64,000 nt of DNA from Neocallimastix lanati (nom. inval.) (GCA_016946835.1 JACVTC010000009.1:559501-623500), one strand, 5' to 3'. Shown: positions 38,789 through 53,800, counted from the stretch's first letter. Notes: generated by a model not told the origin, from the sequence alone. Numbers and translations are program-made.

Positions 38789-39533
38789 TTTTTTTATATC
38801 TAAATATATATATATATTTGTTAATAATTCTTTTTATGGTAACTGACATAAATATAAAAAAAAAAAAAATTAAATAAAAAATTAAATAAAAAATTAAATA
38901 AAAAATTAAATAATTAATTATTATTATTATTATTATTATTTTAATTATATTTTTTTTTAATATTTAAAATTAAAATTAAAATTAAAATTAAAATTAAAAT
39001 TAAAGTTAAAAATAATAATAAAATTATTAGGATATTTAGATCTTAACTTATGAAAAGTGAAATGGAGTCCAAGAAATTTTTAGTATTCTTCTGTATTAAT
39101 AGAACCTACTGTTAATATACATAAATAATAAAATGAACAAAAAATAAATAAATAAATAAATAAATATTTAATATATAAATAAATATTTAATATTTTAAAT
39201 AATATATATATATCATTTTTATTATTATTATTTTTATTATTATTTTATTTTTTTTTACATTTAAGTTAATTATTTTTAATTTTTAATTATCTTTATTTTT
39301 TATCATATGAAAAAAATTATTTTATTTTATTTTATCTTATCTTAAAAAAAATTATAAAATGCATGTGCATGTGCAATAATAATAATAATAATATAATATT
39401 TTAAAGGGTTTAATTATGGTTTAATAAATATTTTTCATATATATAAAGGTTTAATTTTATTTAAATAATTTGTATATTTAATATTTATTTAAATAGAAAG
39501 ATAACTTATATATGATATTATAATCAATTTAAT

Positions 39534-39576
<43 letters not shown>

Positions 39577-40151
39577 TTATCTATTTATTTATTAGTATTA
39601 TTTTTTATTATTTTTTTTTATTATGTATATTCTTATTGTTATAATTATATATTATTTTGTATAATTAAAGTTATTTAATTCCATATTTACTTTTTAATAT
39701 ATTATATAAATAAAATATATTTATTTATTATTATTATGCATTTTTTTTTATATGCACTTTTTAATATGCACTTTTAATATACACTTTTAATATGAACTCT
39801 TATTTTACATATTCTTATTTTTATTAATTGTTTAAATATTTATAATTGAAATCATTTATTTTAATATTTATTTTTAAACATTATATTCATATATGAATGA
39901 TTATACTAACATTTATTTTATTTTTTTTTATTATTATTATTATTATTAATTTTTTTTTCTATTTTACTTATTTATTTATTCTAATAATAAAACTAAAAAA
40001 TTTACATGGATATTGAAATTCTAACCTGTTAAATATTAAATATATATATAATAAATATATAAATAATATAGATAATATAGAAATTATTACTATCACTAAA
40101 ATGATTAAATCTATTTATATTATAACATATATATTAGGATAATTATTAATA

Positions 40152-40184
<33 letters not shown>

Positions 40185-40363
40185 ACTAGTAAAACAATAA
40201 TTATATTTTACTAATAATATTATTATTTTAATTTTTCATATCAATGAATTTTTTTTTCTCTTTCCAATATTTTCCAATTTTTTCAATTTCTTCCAATTTT
40301 TTTTATTTTCCAATTTTTTCAATTTCTTCCAATTTTTTGATATTTTTCTTTTTTTTTCTTTTT

Positions 40364-40403
<40 letters not shown>

Positions 40404-40461
40404 TCTTTTTTATTTTTATTTTTCTTTTTATTTTTTTTTTTTTCATATGTTTAATATTTTT

Positions 40462-41630
40462 TTATTTATTTTGAACAAATTCTGGAATACATTGATGGAA
40501 GTTTTCATCAAAGGCAACACATTTAGATCCAGATTCACAACAGGTTGGTGCCTCGGGATAGTTTTTTCCACCACACATGCCATAGACCTTGGCACATTTC
40601 ACTTGATGGGTTGGTTTTGAACCGATGTCAGTGGCGGTGGTGGTAGTTTTATTTATTAGGTAGTTTGGTATACATTGATGGAAGTTTGGATCATTTCTTA
40701 CACAGGTATACCCTGACACACAACAGTTGGGGGCATTTGGATTTCTGGCACCACCACAGACTTCATAGGCCTTCGCACATTTTTGGGTTGAGGTTGCGGC
40801 TTTCGTAGTAGTTGTGGTCGTCTTCTTCTTGGTGGTAGTAGTCTTCTTTTTTGTGGTGGTGGTAGTAGTAGCAGTGGTAGTCTTTTTAGTGGTTTTCTTT
40901 ATTTTTGTTGTTGTTGTTGTAGTGGTGGTGGTAGCAGTTTTCTTACCAGTAGTAGTAGTAAGATATTCTACAGGAGTAGGTTGTTCTATGAATTCTGGTA
41001 TACATTGATAATAATTAATACTAAATTTAGCACAAATGAAACCTGGCTCACAACAATTTGGTGCGTCCGGATAATGAAGTCCTCCACAAGTTTGATAACC
41101 CTTAGCACATTCTGGAGTTTCTGGTTTAGAAGTAGTAGTAGTAGTAGTTGTTGTTGTAGTGGTGGTGGTAGTGGTCTTCTTCTTTGAAGTAGTAGTAGTA
41201 GTGGTAACTGGCTTAGTAGTAGTAGTAGTAGTTGTGGTGGTGGTGGTCTTCTTCTTTGTAGTTGTTGTGGTAGTAGTAGTGGTAACTGGTTTTGTAGTAG
41301 TGGTTGTAGTGGTAGTGGTTGTCACTGGTTTAATTGTTGTAGAAGTTGTTGTAGTCGTAGTAATTGGAGTAATTGGTTTAGTAGTGGTGGCGGTAGTGGT
41401 GGTAGTCTCTGCATCGAAAATTGGTTTGAGACTATCGGGAAGACATTGATAGTAATCATTGTAACGTTTAGAACAGTAGGATCCCGGTTCACAACAACCT
41501 GAAGCATTTGGGAATAATCTTCCACCACACATTTCAAATAATTTGGCACACTGAGCTGTCGTTGGTTCAGCCGTGGTGGTAGTAGTAGTACTACTGGTTG
41601 TCGTAGTTTCTGGTTTTTCAGAAGTGATCT

Positions 41631-41661
<31 letters not shown>

Positions 41662-44237
41662 GGTATCAGGTTTTTCAGATGTAGTAGTGGTAGTAGTGGT
41701 AGTGGTGGTAGTGGTAGCGGTAGAAGTCGTACTGCTTTCTTCAGGTTCATTGGGCTTGCTACAGGAATATGGGATGGAGCACCAGTCACCATTTTCAATA
41801 CCCCAATCTTCAGTATCGGTGTAGAGGACCTCACACTGTGTACAACATCTGTAGGTGCCACCACTTGGACATAACTGAACATCCGTGATACCGCAGACCT
41901 TTCCATTCTCCACCCCGAATTTCTTATCCTCCTCAATATGATCTATTTTTGTGGTTTTCGATTTACAACAGGAATAGCCAAGTTTTTCTGACCAACATTC
42001 ATCCTCTGGATATTCGTCAAAGAGACACCAGTCGTTCCCTTCAACTCCCCATTTACCAACGACATCGGTAGTAATAACGGTCGTGGTGTCAAAGACACAG
42101 CAGTTATAGCCAGAGTTATGACAACCGCCATTCTTTTCTTCATACATTACCGTCTCGACCTTATAGTCCAGATCGCCTAAGTATTCCTTAGCGTAGGAAC
42201 AATCCATACCATAGGTTTCACACGCAAATCTAAATCTTTCAATGATCCAACGCTTCAGACCAATGATGTAATCATCATTATAGGTGGACTCACTGGAATA
42301 TTTTCTAAGTTTAACGGTAGTAAATTCGGAATTATTTAAGAAATCTTCATAGGAGAAGTAGTCCTCTATTTTGATATTGACCCGCTTAATTCTTCCTGGA
42401 AGATTACCGTCAGCATCTGGGGTACGATCCTTCTTAACGTAGGGATCAAGAAATTTCTTTAGCGCGTCGATACGTGGAATTAATTTCTTTGGATTGAAGG
42501 CCTTCTTCATGATCTCCGCCATATACCCAATAAGTTCCGTATTACTGTCGGTCAGATCGAGGATGGAGAAGAGCGGATTGGTGCCATCGTATATTTCTTT
42601 ATTGAAAGTTCGACGCGGGTTAGAATCTTTGTAGGCTCCAAATTCACTATCAAAATCATACAGTAAAGGAATCCACATATCATTACCCGAGCTAGTATCA
42701 TGGAACATGTAAAGAGCGGAGTTGTGCGCATTAGTAACATGATCCCAGGAACCAAATAAGTATTTTAAGGCTTGCCATTTCATGAACGTTTTCACATCAA
42801 AGAACTTTTCCAATTCCTTTCTGGTTTTAGTCTCGGCTAAACGATCTTGAAATTTTTTGAAATCGACGTCATCGGTAATTTCATCATCATCATTGATACA
42901 GTTGAAGAAGACATTGTTACCGTATTCTCGATCACAAGTATAGAGATGTGTCGTGGACTTTTCACCAAAATAGTATTCAATCCATTGAGATTTGAAAGCA
43001 TCTCGCATGGCAAATAAACCCATATACCTATCATTAAAGTAGACATTTGCGAAATTGGAAGAGAGGGAAGGCAGTTCCACTACATTACAAATATCATAAG
43101 CTACTTTTTCTCTAAGGAAGGAAGGATCTACCGCTTCTGAACGTAGGCGAAGTTGTTTTCTTTCAAAGAGCTCACCTTTCTTAATCTTGATATTGTAACC
43201 GAGCTTTTCAAAACTTTTAGTATATTTACCACCAACTGAAAATTTGATTTTTGGAACTTCTGTAACTTCACTATTTTTATTTTAATTTTATTTTAAATTA
43301 TTTTTATTTAATATATATAAATATAAAAATAAACATTTTGTAATATAAATTTAATAAATTAATAATATATATAATAATATATAGTATCAATATAATAAAT
43401 CATTATATTATATTTTTAAAATATTAAAAAAACTTTATATAAATAAATATATAAATATATAAATATATATACATATACATATATATATTTATTTATAGTG
43501 TTTTTTTTTTTTTTTTTTTTTTTTTTTATTTGATACTAACCCATTAACATTAAATGTTAAGCCAACCTCATCAGCTTCATAGTTTGGAATATCGATTAAA
43601 CCATAACTAGTGGATAAAATATTTTCCAAAGTAAAGTTGGTATAGGTTGTAACGATGTGCTCAAAATTTGAGAGGGTAATATTTCCGTTGTTAATGATTT
43701 CCAAATCTTTAGCATCTTTAATTGAATTTTTATCAATTAATTCATGTCTGAAAGCTTTACTCAGCGAGTAGTCCAAGTCAACCCAGGGAGCTTTATAACA
43801 TTCTTCATTTCTAGTAAGATACCTGAGATTCATATCACGTTCACATTGATATTTCAATAAGAAGTACTTTAAATCCTCCTTCTTAAAATTAATGGTAATA
43901 TCTGGAATAACGAAGTCCGTCTTTTCAAAAATTTTGGCTCGCTTAATATTTCCGAAGAAGTCATCATCGGCTAAGGAACTTCCAATGACTATATAAAAAA
44001 AAAAAAAAAAAAAAATAATCAATAATAAATAATTTTTATAAAACAAAATTAAAAAAAAAAAAAATTTTTTTTTTAATATAATAAATGTATTAATATCATT
44101 GAATTTATATATAAATAAATTAATATATATATATATATATATATATATTTTTTTTAAATTATAAAATAAAATATGCTAAGATAATTAAATCACTTACATA
44201 ATGCTATTAATGCCTTAAATTTTAAATTCATTTTCAT
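40462..44237 (-). CDS. Secreted CotH-family protein with three dockerins and four CBM1 modules (copy B)
   Basis: Paralogue of copy A with the same exon plan: 44237-44198, 43988-43541 (448 bases, exactly as in A) and 43270-40462, giving 1098 residues. Signal peptide MKMNLKFKALIALFIGSSLA; a second Met at position 3 could also start it. CotH core with GSWDHVTNAHN and WIPLLYDFDSEFGAY. Dockerins at about 544-667; the second, CWSEKLGYSCC...FGVENGKVCGI, diverges most from A and C, and the third ends GIENGDWCSIPYSC. CBM1 modules lie at about 734-774, 880-919, 993-1030 and 1053-1091. The linkers are poly-Thr with Lys-rich stretches (TTKKKTTTT), the longest about 105 residues between CBM1 1 and 2. Intron 2 again splits the Gly codon before EVTEV. 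Role as for copy A: secreted, scaffold-docked and polysaccharide-binding, with the CotH activity unproven. Thr codons are mostly ACT/ACC/ACA. Confidence 0.93.
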
Positions 44238-44445
44238 TTTTTTTTTTTATAATTTATAACTATTATTATTATTATTATTATTATTTTAATATCTATTAAT
44301 TTATTAATTTATATTTTCTATTATTATTTTTTATTTTTATTTTTATTTTTTATTTTTATTTTATTTTTTTACTTTATATATATATATAATTTATTAGGAT
44401 CACTATTATTTCATTAATAGTAATTTTAAATAATTTAATATGTAT

Positions 44446-44481
<36 letters not shown>

Positions 44482-45195
44482 TATTTTATATTGTTAATCA
44501 ATTATTATACAATATTTTTTTTTTTTTTATAATATATACAAAACTATTTTAAAAATTATATTTTATATTTTATAAATAAATTTTAACTTATAATCAATAT
44601 AATATTAAAATTTATTTGATATATTAACAGAGAAAAAAAAAATATAAAGATATAACTTCTAAAGTTTTAAATAATTTAATGAATTAAATAAAACTAATAA
44701 TAAATAAAAAAAAAAAAAAAAAAAGATTTTAGCAAGAAATTTAAGTTATTTTATATGAAAAAAAAAATTTTTTTTTATATTAATAATTATTTATTCTTTT
44801 AATATTATAAATATAATAATTATTAGTAATTAAAAAAGTTTTATCCATATGAAAAAAAAAAAAGAAATCCTTTATTATTATTATAATTATTATTATATAT
44901 ATATATATATATATTTTTTAATCTACAAATAGTTATAAAGATTAAGGATCTTTAATTTGATGTTCATCTCTAATTAAAGATTATTTTATTTATTAATTTT
45001 TTTTTTTTTTAATTTATAAGTATAAAATATATATATATATATTTTTTTTATTAATTATTTAAATTTTATTTTTATTTTTATTATTTTTATTTTTTTTTTT
45101 TTTTAATTATTATTCATATTATATAGAGTTAATTAATAACTATCCCATCCTTTTTTTCTTTTTTTTTTTTTTTTTTATTTTTTTATATTTAATTA

Positions 45196-45230
<35 letters not shown>

Positions 45231-47081
45231 AACTAAATTAATTTTAATTTGTGTCTCTCTAATAAATAAAAGAAAAAAAAAATTTTTTTTTTTTTAATGT
45301 ATTATCATCACCTATAGGAATAAATTTTTTTAATTAAATGTTTTAAAATTTTGATTTTGTGGTTAAATGATTATACGATTGCCTTTTTTTTTTTTTTTTT
45401 TAATATATTCATTTTCATATTAAACAATTTCTTTTTTTTTTTTTTTTTTTTTTACTTTTTTACTTTTTTTTTTCTATTTCTTTTTCTTATAATTATCTCC
45501 TCCTTTTTTTTTTTTAAACTTTATTTACTTTTTCATGTGTTGTTAAACGTTAAACTATCTATTGTTTATTTTGATTTACTTATTCATTAGTTTTTTTTTT
45601 ATAATTTTTATAATTTTTATGGGTATATTTGGTTCATAGATTTAATTAAACTTATTTAAATAAGTAAATATATAATATATTATTTTTATATATATAACTT
45701 TATTTATATTTGAACTTTTTTTTTATTTTTTTTTATAAATCAATCAATCAATAATATTATTAAAAAAAATATTGTTAAATCTATCTGTAGTTAATAATTA
45801 AATATATATATATATAACTATCATTAAATGTTTATTTAATTATTATTATATTTATAAAAGTTTTATTTTCTTCTATCATTAATCTTTTCGTAATATTTTA
45901 ATTTTTTTTTACTTCATGGAATATTAAAGGTCATGAGCCATAAAAAATTTTATTTTAATAATAAAAAAAAAAAGTTTTCAACTCAATTCTTTAATCACTA
46001 AAATTTGATAATAATTTTTATTTTTTTTATTTAAATCTTTAAAATTAAATGAATGATTTTTATTTTTTTTTTTTTTTTTATTTTTTATTTTGTGTTACCT
46101 TTAAAATCTTTAATTAAATTTAATTAAATTTAAATTTAATAATAATTAGAGTTTCAAAGATAATTAATTAATTTTTACAGTTTAAATCATACTTTTCACC
46201 AATGAATGGAAAGAATATTTAAATTAAATAAATAAATATATAAAAATTAAATGAAAGACTTTAATAATTATAAAAATTTATATAATTTTATATAATTTAT
46301 TATTTAATATACTCTCTTTTTCTTATTTATTTTTTTATTTATTTATAATTAATTAATTAATTAATTTTTTTTTATTATTATTTTAAAAACAATATGGATA
46401 ATATTAAAGATTTAATTTATTAAAAAAGACGATCTTTTTTTTTTTTAAACCAAAAAAAAACAACAAAAAAACAAAACAAAACAACAAAAAAAAAAACAAA
46501 TCCATAATTATATAAATTAATTTATATATTAATTAAAAAATAAAAAAAAAAATTTATTATTATTATTATTAATATAAAAAATTGGATATATTTAAAAAAA
46601 ATATATATCTATATATATCTATATATCTATATATATTTAATTTTATTTATTAATTAACTAAAGAATATTTTAAGGAAAATTTAATTTTTTTTTTAAAAAC
46701 AATGGAAACTGATAAAAATAAATGAATAAAACAGACAAATAAATAAATATAAATAAAATAAAAGGATATATATGTAAATAAATAGATAAATAAATAAGTA
46801 AATAAATAAAATAAATATAAATAAAATTATTATTAATTATAAATATAGAATATTAATACTATATTAATGGTAAATTAATAAATAATCCTATTTAAAATTT
46901 TTAATCTTAAAAAGAAAAAAGTTAGTCCAATGAGCTAATATCATTTCCTATATAGAAAAATTTAATCTCTAAAAAACGATTAATTATAAAATATGGTTAA
47001 TTTTCAAATGATGATGATAATTATTTTTTTTATAATAAATAAAAATAAAAATAAAAAAGAAATAATAATAATAATAAAAGA

Positions 47082-47113
<32 letters not shown>

Positions 47114-47565
47114 AAATAAAAAGAAGTATAAAATTGTTTTAAACTGTATTAAACTAGTTATATATCTATAAAAGGATGTTGTTTTTATTTTAATTTTTAT
47201 TTTTTGTAAAATTGTTATAATTTTAAAGTTTAATACTTAAAATAGAAATAGAAATAGAAGTAATTTGTTGATTAAAAATTATATGACATATATTAAATGA
47301 CAAAGTAAAATTATTAAAAAATAAATAAATAAATAATAAAATTATTATTTAAATATTATTATAATAATATTCTGTTAATATTCTAAAATAATTTATTTTA
47401 AAAAAAAATTACAAATTAAATAATTCTTTTTATAATCTTATTAATAATTAAAAAAAAAAAAATTAATTATGAATAATAATTATCTTTTCTATTTATTTTA
47501 TTTTCTTTTTATTTTTATTTTTTTTTCTAATTTTGTTATTAAATTGTATTTCAAATAAAATTTTA

Positions 47566-47618
47566 ATATTACTCAATAATAATTAAAAACTCCGTTTTTA
47601 ATTATTATTGAGTAATAT
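47566..47618. repeat. Perfect 25-bp inverted repeat (hairpin, 3-base loop)
   Basis: Arms 47566-47590 and 47594-47618 are exact reverse complements around TCC. The outer part of the arm contains ATTACTCAATAATAATT, which is not simple-repeat sequence. Confidence 0.9.
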
Positions 47619-48126
47619 CGTAGCATATGGATAATTATATATTCTGTGTGGGTATTAAAAAAAAAAAAAAAACTTTGTTTAAGTAAATAAACTCTTTACA
47701 TTTAAGTTAGGTTCATATATATATATATATATATATATTTTTGTAAAATTATAAATATTGAAATTAAAAATATAAGGAGGTCATAATATTATTATTAAAA
47801 AAAAAAAAAAATATTATTAAGAAATAAATACAAATCATAAAATTTATCCATAATAACCATATATATATATTTTAAAAAAAAAAATAAAAGAGAAAATTTT
47901 TAGAGACTATTAATATTATATCTTTGAAGACTATTATTATACAATTCTTCATAATAAATTATAGGGATTATTTATAATAATTAATAAAAGAATATATAAT
48001 ATAATTATATGTATAAATGATTATAATAATACCAATAACTATGTTTATATATACATTAACTTTTCAATACTAATAAAAATATTAAAAAAAAAATAACAAT
48101 TAAAATAAAATATAAATAAAAATTTA

Positions 48127-48241
48127 AAAAAATAGGAACATGCAAATTATTAATAGTTCTTTTATATATATATATTTATATGTTTATATATTATATGTAT
48201 ATATAAAAGAACTATTAATAATTTGCATGTTCCTATTTTTT
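48127..48241. repeat. Perfect ~44-bp inverted repeat (foldback element)
   Basis: Arms 48127-48170 and 48198-48241 are exact reverse complements: an outer AAAAAATAGGAACATGC block, a middle ATTAATAGTTCTTTT block and an inner TA tract. The 27-base loop is itself TA-rich. No target duplication was recognised. It could be a MITE-like foldback element or a transcribed hairpin. Confidence 0.9.
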
Positions 48242-49645
48242 AAAGTTAAAATACACCAAACTCTAATAAATAGACAGTATGAATAATTGGAATTTTATGA
48301 AATGATCCTAAATTTTATTTTATTATATTTTATTTTATTTTATTTTATTTTTTCTATTGTTTTCATTTGTTTTTTTCATTGTTTTTCAATTATTATTAAA
48401 TATATATAAATATATATATATATATTAAGGTTATTTTATATATGAATATTTAATTAAATAGTAAAAAAAAAAAAAAAAAATAAATGGAGATATAAAAATG
48501 AATCAATGAAGATAGGAACTCCATTATTCAGGATTAAATATTTCAAAAAAAGTTTAACTATTAATATATTAAAATATTGTAATAGTGTATGGATAAATTA
48601 TATACAAACTTTAAAATATATTTTTAATGATGTTAAATAAATAAATAAATAAATAAATAATAAATAAATAAATTATAGAGAAATAATAAATAATAAAAAG
48701 AGAATTTATTAATAAATAATAAATAATAAATAGTTGAATAATAAATAATAATGATAATAATAAAAGGATAAAAAATAAAATAAAACTTATCAAATTATAT
48801 TTTATTTTATTTTAACTTTTGTTTTAAATAATTATTTTAAAAAAATAAAAAGTAAAATAATAAAAAGTAAAATAAAAAATAAAATAATAAAAAATAAAAT
48901 AATACAAAAATAAAATAATAAAAAAAAAATAATACAAAAAAAAAAAAAATTTAGGAGTTAAGGAATGCTATTTAATAGGATTATGTCATATTTCATCATC
49001 ACAATTAAACCTCTTCATTTACTGGTATCATTGTGAATACTGAATTAAAAAAGAATATCATATGCTGAAAGATGAAACAAAGACTTTTTTTTCTTTTTTT
49101 TCTTTTTCTTTTTTTTCTATTTCTTTTTATTTTATTTTTATTATACATATATAGATATAAAATTTAAATAGGTATAAAATTTTAATATTTAAATTCTATA
49201 TTAATAATAATAAAATAAAAAATACTAATAATAAAATATAAAAATTAATAATAAAAAAAATTGTATAGAGAATAAAGTTTAGAATTTTATAAATATACAT
49301 TAAAGTTTCTATGGATAATTAATAATTTATTGAAGTCATTTTGTGTTAAATTAAATATTATGTATATATTTATGTATATATTTATGTATATAATTATGTA
49401 TATATTTATGTATATAATTATTTAAGTTTAAATATTTAAGTTTAAATATATAAAAATAAAATAAAATAAAATAAAATTTTTTATAATAATTAATAATAAG
49501 ATAATAAAAAAAGATAAAAAAAACTTTTTATTAGATAATCATAGTTAAATGGAGTTAAGAATAGATTTTTCTACATCATTTTAATTTTTCCATACTTTTA
49601 ATACCATAGCATATCTTTTTTTTATAGAAAATAAATTTTTTATGA

Positions 49646-49650
49646 AGATA
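49646..49650. repeat. Target-site duplication AGATA (left)
   Basis: AGATA directly precedes the left LTR and is repeated at 56564-56568 directly after the right LTR; 5 bp is the usual size for Ty3/gypsy integrases. Confidence 0.75.
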
Positions 49651-50280
49651 ATAAGTTTAAGGTATTATTTATTTTATTTTCTTAAACTTATTTTATATCG
49701 TTTTACCTTGTTTTATTTTAACAAGTTTTACCGATATTTAATATTTAAATTTACTTAATTATTTTAAAAAAAATGTTTTATTAAAAATTTATATAATATT
49801 TAATCTATATATTAAATATTATAATTCTTTTTATAAATAATTAAAATAGTTAAATACTATAATATAAATAATATAGTTTATAACTTTATATATTTGTTAT
49901 AATAATAATTTTTATTTAATATTTTTATAGTTGATTATACAACGTTGAGAAATATTTTTAATTGTTAAAATTCATTATTTTTCTAAATAAATTCTCTTAA
50001 TAAATTTCATAATTATTTTATAAATTCATTTCTAAAGAACTAATTATTCCATATAAAAAATTTTATATTTATATTATTATAGTTGGTGTAACTATATTTT
50101 CCAATCAAATGTATATAAATATTATTATTAAATAATATTATTATAATAATAAAAATTATTATAATTATTTAATATTATGAACAAGATTATTATTAAGTTA
50201 TTACTATTTAATTATTTTAATATTTAAAATATTATAAAATCTTTTACTATTTCTTAATATATATTATTATTATTTATCAA
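49651..50280 (-). repeat. 3' LTR of the gypsy element
   Basis: 630 bp, identical to 55934-56563 as far as can be read. In element orientation it begins TTGATAAATA and ends AAACTTAT, so it lacks a strict TG...CA border. The ends were fixed by the limits of identity and the flanking AGATA. Confidence 0.93.
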
Positions 50281-50292
50281 GTTTTCCTCCCA
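50281..50292 (-). promoter_or_regulatory. Polypurine tract (plus-strand primer site)
   Basis: TGGGAGGAAAAC in element orientation, immediately upstream of the 3' LTR: the expected place and composition for the primer of plus-strand DNA synthesis. Confidence 0.8.
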
Positions 50293-50373
50293 TAAGATAT
50301 AACTTATATCTGAAAAGAATAATAAATAATAATAATAAGGAAAAATATAAATTTAAGGTTGTTAAAATTTAAA

Positions 50374-50425
<52 letters not shown>

Positions 50426-50473
50426 AAATATAGTAAAAAAAATTAAAAAAAATAAATGAAATAATTTTAATAA

Positions 50474-50509
<36 letters not shown>

Positions 50510-50720
50510 AAATATAATAATAAAAAATTAAAAAAATAAATGAAATAATTTTAATAATAAATATTTTTTTTTTTTTTTCTGGTTTGTTTTGTTTTGTCTT
50601 GTTTTCATATAAATGTATTATTGATGAAATAATTGATATTAATAAGGATATTTTATTAATTTATAATAATATTACTGAAATTTTCAAATAAAAATATAAG
50701 TTTCTGATAATATTGGATAT

Positions 50721-50759
<39 letters not shown>

Positions 50760-50826
50760 AAAAATAAAGTGATCTCAAAAGTAATTTCAATTTAAAATTT
50801 ATTTTTATTTATTATTATTTTTTTTT

Positions 50827-53800
50827 TTATATTGATACTAAGTACGGTTTGACATTTTTTATATGTATGTTACGTTCTAAAATTTTATGTGTGTCAATTG
50901 TTTCTAGAACTAAGGTATTATATTTTGATGCTTTTAAAACTTTATATGGTCCTAAGAAAAATGGATCTAATTTTTTTCTTCCTATGTAGCGAACAAGCAC
51001 TAAATCTCCTGGCTTATATTTATGATTCATATTATCTCTTGCTTTACTTCTTTGTGACCAGTAGGCATGAGCTTTTTTAATATTTTCCATAGCTTCTTTA
51101 ACCCATTTTTGATGTAAAATGAATCTTCTTAAATTGTATTCTTCATTAGTTTCGTTTTTAGCTTTGTTGATATCGGAAATTACTACACTAAGAGGCCATA
51201 AATCTTTCCTTCCATAGAGAAGTTCGAAACTACTGAATCCAGTAACACTAGATCTTGTAGTACGAAGAGCCCATAAAGAAGCAGGAATATAATCATCCCA
51301 ATTTTCTTGATTGAAACAAAGGTGTCTTAGTATTTTAATTATTTCTCTGTTTCTATTTTCTACCTGTCCATTAGCTTCAGGATGATGTGGAGCTACAAAT
51401 TGTACCCATGAACCATATAAGTCTATCATTGTTTTTGTAATATCAGATGAAAACTGCGGACCATTATCAGTTACAATTATTTCTGGAACACCGTGTCTTG
51501 CAAAGACATCCTTTAAAAAATATATTACGTCTTGACTTTCAATATTTTTTAGTGGCATAGCCTCAACCCATTTTGTTGTATAATCTACGAGTACAATTAA
51601 ATATTGGTTTCCTTTATTTGTAATAGGGAGAGGACCAACTATGTCAAGGCCAACTCTAACAAATGGTCTTTCGACTGGAGTGGGAATATTTGAAAGATTT
51701 TTAGTAATCGGTTTTGGACGGTAGCATTGACAACGTAAGCATGATTTAACACATTTATCAATATCTTTATACATACCAGGCCAGTAATAAGCTTCTTTCA
51801 ACCTAGAAAGTGTTTTTTCTACACCTTCATGGCCTACAAGATGAGCTTTACGGATTAGAGAAGATTTAACATCCTCATCTTCAATAACTTTAAGGAGTTT
51901 CCCAGATTTGTCATGAAAAACAAGAGAACCATCATAAAATGAGTAATTCTTTTTAACATATTCTAATATTTTAGGAGGAGCAAATGAGGAAACGTCATTA
52001 CTTTCATCATTACTAAGAATAGAGTGAATGGTATTAATTTTCAAATGTTGTGAAGAGGGAATACGAGAAAGAGCATCAGCGAAAACGTTATTCTTACCCT
52101 TATCATAAATAAGGTCAACTCGAAATTCGTTAAAAATGGCAATCCATCTAAAATGACGATCTTTATTAGGAATACTGTTATAAAAGAAACCTACAAGAGG
52201 TTTATGATCAGTAAAAAGTTTTACAGGAAAGGGAGAAGCAGAGATATAAGAACGAAATTTTTTTAAAGCGAAAATAACGGCAATACCTTCTTTTTCCGTA
52301 ACTGAGTATCTAGTTTCAGCATTTTTGAGACAACGACTAACACAATAAATTGGAAATTCTAACTTGGACGAGTCTTGAATTTGTAAAAGAACAGCACCGA
52401 CTGCATACGAGGACGCGTCTGTACGAATAATAAGTGGACGGTTTGGGTCAGGATATTTAAGCACAGAATTGGAACAAATTGCCTTTTTAAGATTTTCGAA
52501 AGCTTCAGAATGAATATTAGTCCATACAAAAGGAACTTTGGGACTTGTAAGTTTATATAAACAATTAGAGAAACCAGCGAAGTTAGGAATAAACTTACGA
52601 TAATAACTAATAAGTCCGAGGAAAGAACGAAGCTGAGAAACATCTTTAGGTATGTCCCAGGACATGATGGCTAAAACTTTTGAAGGAACAGGTTTAATAC
52701 CTTCACCAGTAAGCATATGACCTAAAACTTCAACAGAATGCTTACAAAAAGAACATTTATCAATATTGATAGAAAATTTATTGTCACGAAGGATTTTAAA
52801 AAGTTTTTCTAAATCCTTTAAGTGTTGTTCCAACGTGGGAGAATATACAAGAATATCGTCCATGTAAACAAACAAGCAGACACCAATGAGAGGCATAAGA
52901 ATTCGATTCATTTCTCTTTGAAATGTTGCAGGAGCGTTGGTTAATCCGAATGGCATAACTTTAAAATTGAAGTTACCGTATTTGGTTGTAAAGGCAGTTT
53001 TTTCAATATCCCTAGGATTCATTGGAATTTGATGAAAACCAGAGAAGAGATCAATAGCAGAAAAATATTTAGCACCGAATACTGATTCTAATAGTTCATC
53101 AATAAAGGGTAATGCATATGCGTCTTTGATAGTGATTTGATTTAACCTTCTGTAATCTACACACATACGCCATTTACCATTTTTCTTTCTTACGAGAATA
53201 ACGGGAAAAGACCATGGTGAGTGTGACGGTTCAATTAATCCATGCTTCAACAGTTTTATAATTTCTTCTTTGAGAGCATTAGATTGTTCTAAAGAGGTTT
53301 TATAAGGTCTCATTTTAATTGGTTTATTGTTTGTTAGTTCAATGGAGTGTGGTTCAGCTTTAGCGACAGAAACATCATCAATAGAATTGATTAAAACATC
53401 TTTATATTCATTAATTAAATTATTTAATTTTTTGTTATCAATATTTTTAAGTTCAATATCATTATCTGAACGTTTTGAAAGAGTAAGTAGTTCATTAGTA
53501 CTATTACATATAGGGATTCTGTATAATCTGTTTCCAGGAATAGTAATATCCGTAGGATGGGCAACAAGAACTGGTCCAGAATCAGTTTTTTTGTATAAGG
53601 CATCGTCGTCAGGATCAATATATAAACGATAATCCTTATGAACTTGGCGACCAATAATAATATCGTAAGAAGTGTCATCATCATCTAAAATGTAGAAAGG
53701 AACATTAATATCTAAATTTTCAAATTTTAAACATAGATGGACGACCTGATCTGAGGAAATAATCTGTTTTCCGGCAACCTTGAAATAATTTCTTTCTAGT

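Larger units (their letters stand above)
34234..40461. other. Long AT-rich intergenic stretch between CotH copies A and B
   Basis: No complete gene. Homopolymer runs and ATT/TAAA/TTTA repeats dominate (for example 36240-36340, 38205-38247 and 38755-38787). The T/C-rich block at 40250-40440 lies just downstream of the stop of copy B. A 66-base candidate exon is listed separately. A 21-codon plus frame at 39050-39115 has no support. Confidence 0.6.
44238..49650. other. Long AT-rich intergenic stretch
   Basis: No gene recognised. Poly-A/T, TAAA and ATT repeats throughout, plus two strong hairpins (listed). A 28-codon plus frame at about 48955-49040 after a TTTAG (GVKECYLIGLCHISSSQLNLF) could be an exon relic, but nothing supports it. 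It ends at the target site of the gypsy element. Confidence 0.6.
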
